From assembly GCF_949628215.1 (NCBI RefSeq), contig NC_134311.1, positions 21,142,582-21,206,581 of the forward strand: 64,000 bases of DNA, read 5' to 3'. Below, one piece after another: positions 52,201 to 62,297 of the stretch; the stretch's first letter is position 1; each line of letters begins with the position of its first letter. A program made the translations under genes and the position numbers. Source of the DNA: Phalacrocorax aristotelis (Eukaryota; Chordata; Aves; Suliformes; Phalacrocoracidae). Under the pieces are notes generated by a model. That model worked only from the letters and a program-made list of their open reading frames with translations, was not told the origin of the DNA and searched no databases.

Positions 52201-55200
52201 TTCACATCTTTCCTTATCAAAAGTAAGGTGAATAATTCTAAACTTTTAGTTTTGAGGGAAAACAAACAAACAAACCACACACCAGTATTAACCTTAGGTT
52301 ACAATTTGCAAAAAGTTCTATAAATGGCCTCATCCATAAAAAGTGCCCTTATATCAGAAATGAGCTATTTTATCTATAAATGGAGGATGGAAGAGATTAA
52401 GAAAAGACTCAGAGGGTTTTCTGGTAAGAGTTTAAATTGAGGAACTGAGGTCCTTAATTAGAGGGGAAAACCACTAATTAGACTCTTCAGAAATCATTTA
52501 GTAATTGAATGGAAGAAAGAGATGGAAAATACTGTAGAAAATAAAGCTGAAACAGTTGATAACTGGAGTTCAGTTGAGTTAACAGAGAAACAATTAACTT
52601 TCAGTACAGACAAGTAGTCTAAAATTTCCCATATGAAACTAGGGAAAGGAAACTGAGGCATACAGAATATCTAATCACATTTTGCTCCTCCTCTAGATGA
52701 TCCTCTGCTATGAACAACCCTAGTCAGGAAAGAAATTTAATTATAACTCCCAAACCCCACCAGCGCTCAAACTATCTGATCAAGCATGCTGAAATGTGGA
52801 TGTTGACTTTGGATGTCAGTGCATTCAAATAAAATCTGGAAACATAGTTTGGGGGCCTGCTAAATCAAAACAGGCTGATACCAAAGCACCTGGACTATTC
52901 CTGAACAAAAAGGTCTCTCATTCTCTCTCATGTTGTGTGAGGAAACAATTTCTATTAACTTCTTCTGTCACAGGTTGAGAAAACCAACTGGCAGCACTCT
53001 TTAAAGAAGAATGTTTCCGGACTGGAAAATCTAATTGGTGGAGTAAAAAGACTCTTCTGGGCATCTCTAGTCCCAAAACATAGGGAAATAGTATTATTAA
53101 ATATCTCTCAATCATAATCTAGCAACTGACAGCAACAGAGATGGCCAACCAAAGAATCTAAAGCTTCACAAAGACAAATATGGAAAGAAAAATTTGTTTC
53201 TTTCTATACAATCCCTTTGCACGTTTGATGAGATGCTGCTTCTATGTGAGAAACTGGTTGGGTAATACTCTGATAGCTTGCTTATAGGTGAGAAACACAA
53301 TAGCATATATCACTGACTATGTGAATATGCAGTTTTACAGTACATGACAAAAATAACTGACAGGTAAGGACAGAGACCTTAACCTTTAATATTACATACA
53401 TTCTTCCCCAAATGCAAACACCTTGAATCCTTAACTATGTAGAATGTCCCCTACTTGAGGAAGAAGGTGTCTGTAAACAGGAAGAGAGTGAGAAAATTGC
53501 ATAACATTCTTGCACACACATTGCCCTAAAGCTCCCACCTTGGAAGAGAAATTCAGATTTTATTTTAGACTGATACTAGTCAAATTCATGAAACTGACAT
53601 CAAGCAGTAAATGGTTTCAACTCAGCTGCAGGCATTACACACAAGACTGCCTGGCTATTACCTCACCAAGTGAAAATCAGATGCACTTGCTTTAAATTAA
53701 TGTGAAGTTGCACATTATAATCAAAAATAATAACCAAAGTCTGACAAGTTCTGAATGTCTTCCAGATATGGACGTATCATTCCCTTTCTTCTGCAGTATA
53801 TGTCTGGAGCTAGATTTTTGTGTGCCTGTAAAAACTCCTAGTGCATTTAAGAAGGAGAAGGACGTTAGGGGCAAAAATCCTGAAAAATATAAGGATTAGA
53901 TCTGCCTGAATTGTTCACACATACATTTTTGTCAACACTGAAATATTCATCAGTTATGTTACAGTTTTGCATATCAAAGCATAATTTCTTTTGGCAACAT
54001 ATTTCATATCCTTTACTGAGAACCGTATTCTGAAATGCTTAGGGATTTTTAATAGTTATTGAAGTGACCAGCAAAGGAGGACTCAACTGAGGAAACAAAA
54101 ACTGGTATTACCTCTTTACCTCTAGGAATGGACGATTTTCTGTCAAATTCACTTGGAGGCTGTTACACTGGAAATACATTTCTGCCACGCTAGGTGAAAG
54201 TTGCCCCAGGAGACTGATTAGAGAGGAAATGTAAATTCTGAGGCACTGTAAAATATCCATGAGGCTGTGAGCTGGTTCAGAGTGACTCTAAAATCACCAC
54301 AGAGTTTCAGTACCGCCTGTGAATTCTTAGCTGGCACTGAGACTGCAGGTGAGAAAACCTGGGATTGCTACAGGTAACCAAACCTGGGAAATTTTGACCC
54401 ACAGGGAGAGTACTTTTCAGTCTGCCAAATTTGGTAGTCTCTCAGACCAGGGGACTCCTCTCATTTCAGATTGATAGATGGTTGATATGCTGTGGTTCTT
54501 CTCCCCCAGGATCAGGCAAGAGAAAGGCAGAGAGCATGTATTCACAATAGGCATGCACACACACACATGTCCAGCCATACAAATGGGCAGAGAGCAGCAC
54601 CTTTAACAGCACCCACAGAACCACAGAGCACTTGGGTGACATGAGCAGAACAGACAATCCAAATTTGATTGTGTCCTCCTGCTGATCAGGTCGGAAGTTT
54701 GCTTGTCAAAGACCCTAACTTTCTTGCTTCACAAATATAGTCAACAACCACTGATCCCTTGAAAATCATTGTGGACTTTAAGCCCATCTGATATCCAGGC
54801 CTGAACCTTAGGCCCCTTAAGCATTCACCAGCTCAGACTTCACATCTTTCCAGGTGCCAGTCCCCTACCTGTCAGCTTGAAGTTTGAAGCAGTTATAGGC
54901 ACACACAGAGAATATTGGTCTTGCCAGACACTGGCAGCCAGCTGCACCAGACCCAGAGTACCATGGTCTCTCTCTCTCTCCAACAGCTAACACACAGACC
55001 TCTTATTCCCAAACTCTCTCCCTCCTCCAAATCCTATAAATCCTGGACCCTTTTATGCAAAAATGTCTTTAATCTGCATAAAGTTATTTCTGCTGAGTTG
55101 TCTTGTTGGGTTTCACACCAGGAACAACCTGATCTTCTTCCTTTCATGGTCCCAGGAGCAGCCAGTTCAGTGTGCTCCATTCCTCCCTGGTTAGGTTCCT

Positions 55201-56222
55201 TTGCTTCTGGCACCTTTGATGACTGTCAGGTCCTTGCTTTTAATTTAGTTAGTCTTTAAGCAGACACCATAATAGCAATCAGGTTCTATAAACAGATCAT
55301 TTGGATAACAGCTGCTCACTGGTCTACAGAAGGGTGCAGGTGGCAAAGAAAGTAACTAGTCACCATGACCATAAGCACACCACCATAATTACTGAGGTTG
55401 ACAAATACGCAGCTATCAGTATAGTTGGATGAAAGGCATCACAAAAGCAGATAAACAGCATGACATGGTTTTCTCAACAAGAAAAGTATTTTATACTCTA
55501 GTTTTAGCCTCTCCCACCTATTTTATTTCTTCTCTTCTAATTCTTCTTACAGTGTATATTGTTCAAATACAGTGCAGGAGGAAGGAGGAGGGACTTAATG
55601 CCTAAATAAATAACCCATGCTAGAGCTGTGGATGGGACATGGCACTAGATTTTGTTTCCTGTTGGCTCTGAAGAGCTTATCCTGTCCCAGTAGGTCACCA
55701 AACTGAAGATAAAGACAGAAACTATACAATGATATCTCCTAATTTTTGTCCTCCAGAGAGGCTACCTGTGTTGCAAGACTGCTTCTTATGGGGAGTTCTT
55801 GCTGCTCATTGAAACTGCTTGTTCCATGTGCAAAGAGATTATCCCTTGAGAGTTATTTCACTTGTGAATACAAGAAGAGCCAGACTTGCAGCCTTTCTCC
55901 CTCCTTTAAGAAGGGTTCTACCCTACCACCAGAGCTTGCAGCAGGAACGAGTAGGCCTTCCTAGAGATGTTGATACAGAAAGACTTAAATTTAAAAACTC
56001 AAACCACACCAGCATAGATAAGCTCAGAAAAGACCTTGAGGACTACCCTCCCGCTTTGGTGAATTACATGGGCTAATAGAAATCAAACCTGAATACTATG
56101 CATACTACTGAAGTCAAATACTTTCTTTCTAAACAGAGCTGGCAGTCAGGTACACTCAAATGAAGACACATAAAAACAACCAAGGGGAAGTAATTCACTG
56201 TAGAGATGTATGTACATACATT

Positions 56223-56297
56223 AAAAAAAAAGAAAACCAAACCAAACCACACACACCCCCTCCCAACTCCCCCCAAAAAAACCCAAAACCCACAAAA
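56223..56297 (+). repeat. A/C-rich low-complexity tract
   Basis: About 75 bases of nearly pure A and C on the plus strand, in runs such as ACCAAACCAAACC, CACACACACCCCC and CCCCCCAAAAAAACCC. The MAN2A1 transcript would read it as U/G. Confidence 0.75.
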
Positions 56298-58978
56298 GAG
56301 ACATAGCTATAACCCCAGAAATCAGACGATGGCAGTCCTTTGTACTACCTACTTCACCATGAGCCAGCTACAGTGAGTGGCTCCTGCCTTGCTGTAGAGA
56401 ACATTCACTCCCTACAACTTTGGACAGAATCACATGAATGGAGCTTAGAGTCAAATCCCTCTTTATTTAGAACCTTTCTACAACTCATCTTTTGCATGGA
56501 TGAACGTCATGGACTCCTGACAGATGTTTTGCAGAAGACCTTTACTGTCAGCTTTTCACTGCTTATATATCTTTTCAACACATTCCTCACACAATCATGC
56601 ACACAAACAACTTCTGTTATTCGTCAGCTAGCTCTAAGCAGGTGCCTTATGCTACATTCTAATAGGCTGTTCTATTTGCACTACTTCATTTGTTTTTGCT
56701 TACTTGAATTCTTCTTGGCATTTCTCACGCTCCTGCACCTGTTTTTTACTGCCGCATTGCTTCAGTTCAAGGATGTGTCAAACAGTGCTAAGTTACTTGC
56801 AAATTCATCCCCCACAATCTTTGTCACAGTGTCAACAAAAAACAATATTTGAAAGAAATTAAGCTGTAAAGTGCCCTGGCATAAAAACAAGGAGAGTGGT
56901 GGCCGGAAATCAGATAGCATTTGTAGATAAATAGGAGATGGAAACACTATTCTTGAGCAGTAGACATGAACTCTCAGCATAAGAAATACAGTATCATCTA
57001 TATAGTAGCAGCAGTAATAATAATTTAGATGTAGAGTTTTAAGCAAAGCTGTAAAGAACTAACACATACCTGAATCTCTCTTCAAATGAAACAAGAAATA
57101 GGTGTACCTACCTTAATAAATATATGTGGCAAGGCTCTAAAGAAGATGCATTGTGTTCTGTGTGAGAGGAAAATGCCGTTTTTATTCTCCTGTGGCTACC
57201 ATAAAACCCCAAAACTTTAAAGTTCAAGATTAGGATATATTTGAAGAGTTCACTATAGTAGTCATAACTAAATATTATATTAGAATATCTGATATTGTCA
57301 CACATGGCCTGAAAATGCTACTAAATGGTAGCAGTTAAGCCAATGTTGAGTTTCTGCTTTATTGTAACATGAAGTTAATTATTCTTGTTAAGGTGTGGTT
57401 ACACATAGCATAGCAATGCACAGTATAGTATATAGCTACTACATGAAATGTAGATACACATTATAAATATGCACACCAAGTAAGTGGCAAATGCAACTCA
57501 ATAATCAGACAGAAATGGCTATCTCACCAAGCACATATTTTCAGGGAAAGCGGATACTGGCAGATATCTAATAAGAAAAAGGAGTAGTTGTAGGTGGTAG
57601 AAAAGGGGTTTGATTATCTGACTGCCACGTATTTGTGATTTTATTAACTGCCTGTATCATTGTTTCTCTAAACAACCTCCTTCAAACAATAGCAGCTATT
57701 TCAGCCATTGAATCCTGGCTCTCTGCTTGAGACTAGGCTATAAATCCAGTCATATAAATTGAGCAAGTCAAGGCAAGGTATGAAATAGGAATCTGAAGAT
57801 GAAAGTGTGTGCCTGGAATGGCATCTTTCCTCCAGCTATGTAATTGATGGAATAACGATACTACCACTTCCTATAAATTCTATTTCATTCATATTCTTAT
57901 ACAAATATAACACACTAAGGCCCAGAAAGTAAAAAGGTATCAATGCTTATTTTTAATAAAACTTATAATAAATGTAAAATAGTCTGTATTTTCAAAAATA
58001 AAGAAACATTTACTCTTTTGGCAAGCAGGTACTGGTAATAGTACTCTGTTTCGTTCTCAGCTAAATAATAATCCCTTCAATTTATACACCTAATTCATTT
58101 CTTGCTTGACAATCTGATGAAAAAGAAGAATGAACGTTAGGAGAGAAGTCAAAGACATATGCAGAGGCAAAAAATGCTTGCAAGGACAAAATGAACATAT
58201 AAACAGAATGCTACATCTAGTAGGGGGAGAAAAAGATGTATATAGAAATTTTATCTAAATACAGCAACAACATTAACAGAGGTCTGAGGGACACAGTTGT
58301 CAATAAATCAGGTGAGTTGTAAGGGACAAGCCCCAAATGGCTGTACTGTGAACAGTGTCAGCGACAAAGTGCAAGTCACCAGGACGGGCCTACTGTCACT
58401 CTTTTTAACTGACTGATGTCTCAACCACTCCGAGAAGGCAAAGCAGTGGAAGGTTCTAGAAGTACCTGGACGGTGGCCATAAATAGGGGCTCTGGCTCAC
58501 TCTTGTGGGCTCTCTCCACACCGAATACCCCTGTTGGCAGGTCTGACACCAGATCCAGGACCGGCAACCACTCTCTTCCTCCCCTGCCCTTTCTCTCAAA
58601 GTTGTTAAGTAACACAGGGTCTACCTTGATTTCCCACAAAGCCACATGATTTAAGTAGATATAGTTGTGAAGGTCAACATGTACAGAATACTTGTTCTAT
58701 AGAAAACTCCCATTAAAGTTGATGTTTATATAAGGACCTTGAGTGATACTTCACCTTAATCCACGCTGAGGGGATTTTCAAACCTTAGTCACTCCCCTCC
58801 CCCTTTTCAGGTGGGATGTGACATATTAATTGGCATCATGGACAGGGTCCTCTTGATGTTGGACGGTCCTAAGGGATACCAACTCTCCACCCAGTGAGTC
58901 AGGTGGGGAGAGCCAGGAAGAGACCTTGCAGCAATAAGAGGTTTGAGCAGTGACAAGACATTCCCCACCAGGAATGGT

Positions 58979-59323
58979 ATGGCCCGTATTAGTTGGCATG
59001 ATCCAAAAGCCATAGAGGATAGAATTACAACTCTTGTGAGGGAACAAAAGATGTGACCAGGAAAATGAAAAGCCATGGTGCGTGCTGTGTTGGGAGCAGC
59101 ACTAGTGATGACCCAGAAGGAAAGGCACCTCATTAAACAAACTAATGATGAAATGGTTAAATCCTTGCAAGAATAAATAAAAACCCTGAAGAGCCAACTG
59201 ACCACTGAACGTAATACCACTCAGTGACTTCATGCGGCTCTGTCAAATGCATTGGACTGAGAAAAAATTTTATGGTCTGCATTAGAGGAAGGGGAACAAG
59301 GATCTCCTGTACTGGCAAAGATG
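58979..59323 (+). pseudogene. Decayed retroelement coding relic, gag-like coiled coil
   Basis: A single frame of about 115 codons from 58979 reads as protein-like sequence but is cut by five in-frame stops, at 59054, 59066, 59174, 59225 and 59258. Four of the five are TGA. Between stops it gives charged heptad-rich text such as AIEDRITTLVREQKM and LIKQTNDEMVKSLQE, followed by IKTLKSQLTTERNTTQ. Coiled-coil segments like this occur in gag proteins of avian endogenous retroviruses (ERVL-like), but I did not recognise a specific family and saw no terminal repeats, primer-binding site or pol. It lies in a MAN2A1 intron, opposite in orientation to the gene. Confidence 0.4.
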
Positions 59324-60004
59324 TCAAGTCATCAAAACTCTCTCTTCCTATAGCTTCCATGGTTCCTTGAGTCAATAATAAAATAGGGCTTGACAACAAA
59401 ATTAGGACCAGTGTATGAGTCACACCGCAGCCAAGTACATATATAAACTTCATATAATTTCTTCATAATTTTTCTGACAGGGCTATTTTTTAAGCCGTTA
59501 TAACGACCACCTTCTAGTAAGAACGCACTAAAAAACCCTATGTTTGTACATTTAACAAAACAGAAAGAAAGGAGACTACTATCCTTCCTTACTTTAACAT
59601 GTCTGAAACAGTTAAATGAATAAGAAAATACTACTAATGTTCAGACAAATTTTGAAAAATAAAATGCTAGAACACTCTTAATATTTGGAATTTCCAGAAA
59701 CACACCAGAAAGATAATCTTTCTTTAAAAGATCTTGCTTGGCTCCTTGGTGTTGTGCACACTGTATCAGTTGGGGCAACAGCGCTTCTTTGACTGCGCCA
59801 ACTCCCCTGTAGTTTTGATCCCCCTTCTTTTCAAGGTCGTGGAAGAGTGTGTAAGAACCAACTGCCCTTAGAGGCTTACTCTGCAGCTATTAAAAACCAT
59901 TATAACCTTAGCTGGAAGTGTTGGGAGAAGGAAGGTAGATACTAAAACACAGGTACTCAAAACATCTTTTAGAAAAGGTGTTTTGCTGTAACAAACCCCT
60001 TAAC

Positions 60005-60038
60005 TGGTTTAACACCTTAAAAAAGGTGTTTAAAACCA
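60005..60038 (+). repeat. Short inverted repeat (hairpin)
   Basis: TGGTTTAACACCTT is followed after two to four A by AAGGTGTTTAAAACCA, a near-perfect inverted copy differing by two extra bases. It could fold into a stem of about 13 pairs. No wider structure or terminal repeat is evident. Confidence 0.65.
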
Positions 60039-61851
60039 AAGCAACAGATTTTTCATTGTAGCATTGTCCCTTCTTCTTTGAAAGATTCTCAGCAACTTGC
60101 ACAGAATCTTTCAAAAATGGAAGAAAGAAAGAGGATTGTAACAAGGGAAATATATTGTTATTCTACTGAGCTGATGTCTTACTGGCATCCCAAACCGGTA
60201 AACATATGCAAAGATGCATGTAAATGCTTCGCTAACCAGATAATCCCAGAGTTGTTTAGCCTGCCTTTGTTCTAACTGAGGTAACTTCAAACTGTTTTCC
60301 AAAGGAATGTTTTGGTTTGAAGCAGCAGTGCCATTCTGAAATTAAATTTATGGCCAACCCCACTTAACCAGGCACTGTGCCAGTTTGCAGAGGGGTCTCA
60401 TTGTGCATGGACTAGTTTTCTTTTAGAAGGAAGCAACCAAGAAGCTTCCCTGGAGGTACACACCAAATGTGCTCTCACCCTTCACATCTCCATTACGGTC
60501 TGAATGGATTACAGCCTGTGGACAGTTTTTTAGGTCTGTTCTGACACAAAAATAGACCTGCTTTGAGCTGGGACTGGAATAGACAACTTCCAGAGATACC
60601 TCTTAGTGAGTTATTTTGTGGCTCTATGGAAAATACCAAAACTGCACACTGTTAATGCAAGCACCATAGCACTAACTGATTTGATGTGCTCCTGTTGTTT
60701 CAAATTACTTGCTACTGTAAACATAGAATTCCATGTCTAGTAATTCTTTCTTACTAGTCCACATTCTAATTTAATACAACACAAATTACCCTGGGTAGTA
60801 AAGAAGTTTCCTGTGGCAGTATAGCTCTCTCTGCAGGTTTCTTCTTGCAAAGGTAGATTAACCAATGTGCTATGCTCATTGTTGTCAAAGCTAGACTGCT
60901 GCAGAATTCAAGTTAGCTTACATTTTTGCACACCACATTAATAAATGCAGTTAATATGCTGCCTGTGTTATACAGGATGAGGAACTACAGAATCATGACA
61001 TATACAACCTGAAAAAACCCACTGTCAACCATTAAGTGGTGGAAATTAGCTTTAAGCTTGATATTATCATCCTCTCACAGTGGTTAATGATATCCATTAT
61101 AAACCAGAATTAATTCCAATTTATCTGCATATTCATTAGCAGCTCAGTATACAACCTCTCATCTTTAGCTGTGGGATGATTTTAAAATATACTCAGTGCT
61201 GTCATGATTCTACTGCCTCAGTATGAAGATTACTTCTTATTTTGTTCTTCTCAAAACTGATAGGAAAAAAAGCAAGGAGGAGAAATGCAAAGAACTGAAA
61301 GAAAATTGAAGAGTGCAAGTAGAAAACCCCTTACAACAAAATGATCTCAACTTTGCCAGAATCACAATGTAGTGAAAAGGTTTATAATGTGTGACATCTA
61401 AATATTTCCACTTACATCTTATTTCCTAAGAAAATTAAATTTATTAGGAGCCTTCTCTTTCTACCCATTCATCCAAAATAATTTGTCAGCCTTAGTCCTG
61501 ATTCAGTTAACTTTGTTAAGAAGCAGCAGTCTCGCTAATTAGCATTTTTTAAAAGCTTCCTCATCGAAAAAAGAAACAGAATAAAAAAGATGATACTTCC
61601 ACAACAGTACCCCAGTCATGTACTGAAGTGTGAGTGAGAAGCAAACACTGCAGGTATCTGTGTGAGGAATAGCGAAAGACCAAGTCTTTACAAGGAGAAT
61701 GTGCAAGCAAGTTGACAAAACTCCCTTGGAAGCCATGTTTCCTTAGTTCTACTGCTCATGGAATAATTTCTTTATCGCGTTCACTGCTGCTCCAACAGAA
61801 ATAAATATTTATATCTTAATTAGCCATAAAAATCCAGACAGTGAATCCTAC

Positions 61852-61985
61852 CACATCTGTTCCATGTCTTCTTTCCAGCAGAAGTCGGAAGATATTAGCT
61901 GTAATCTTGTTATCTTGGACACCTTGTCCAAGGCCACGGTTGTCATCCTGCATAAGTCGACGATCCATGATCACTTCCAGTTGAC
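61852..61985 (-). CDS. MAN2A1: MAN2A1 coding exon (fourth from last): conserved DRRL-QDDNRGL block
   Basis: This 134-base exon encodes the end of a Gly codon plus 44 residues, starting [20 protein letters not shown] and ending ERRHGTDV. On the minus strand the acceptor reads TTGGTCTTTCAG and the donor is GTG|GTAGGA. It enters in phase 1 and leaves in phase 0. The DRRL-QDDNRGL-QG--DNK block is strongly conserved among family 38 Golgi and lysosomal mannosidases and is thought to lie close to the active site. The catalytic aspartates themselves are encoded further upstream. DNKITANIF is the sequence that best separates it from MAN2A2. Open frame continues past both splice sites as chance read-through ([10 protein letters not shown] side and VGFTVW side), which I exclude because it does not resemble the family. 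Confidence 0.95.
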
Positions 61986-62297
61986 CTGAAAGACCAAGGA
62001 TTATACTGGTAACAAGAATATGTAAAGCTTTTATTAAATATGAGAAAAATACCCGGAAATATAACTTATGAAGAACCACAATTTTTCTCTTGCATCTAGA
62101 GAAGAAATAGCAGATCAATATTTTAAGGACTGATTACGTAAACAGTTAATACCCTTGGGCTTTGGCTGTTTATAACCTTCCAAAAAATTTTCACAAGCCT
62201 TTCAGATGAATGTCCTGCAAATTATTAACATAAATGTCTAAACATAAGTTTAGCATGAAAAGTTATTACTGGTAACTACTATTTGTAACAAGGAACA

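Larger units (their letters stand above)
49256..61851 (-). other. MAN2A1 intron (12.6 kb)
   Basis: A large intron. Contents I can support are the gag-like relic at 58979-59323, an A/C-rich tract at 56223-56297, a short CA run near 54549-54559 and a hairpin at 60005-60038. The rest is AT-rich sequence with only short chance reading frames. The stretch 54040-55260 is locally richer in GC and might be an old mobile element, but I found no terminal repeats. Confidence 0.8.

Noticed and set aside
54880..55260. Possible solo long terminal repeat (TATAAA-containing, C/T-rich, ending in a GTTGTCTTGTTGGG-like part)
   Set aside because: No paired repeat, no TG..CA ends I could fix, no target duplication and no family recognised.
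55746..56076. Overlapping frames of 72 and 85 codons with protein-like text (..DVDTERLKFKNSNHTSIDKL)
   Set aside because: No family recognised, no splice sites supporting an exon, and the MAN2A1 exons join without it. Kept as intron.
58807..59220. 137-codon minus-strand frame over the gag-like relic
   Set aside because: Shadow of the opposite strand. Its text is not protein-family-like, and the plus-strand frame explains the composition.
61852..61985. Assignment of the gene to the paralogue MAN2A2
   Set aside because: DNKITAN-FR, NHPVIPM and the C-terminal FRIRLR fit MAN2A1 better than MAN2A2 as I remember them.
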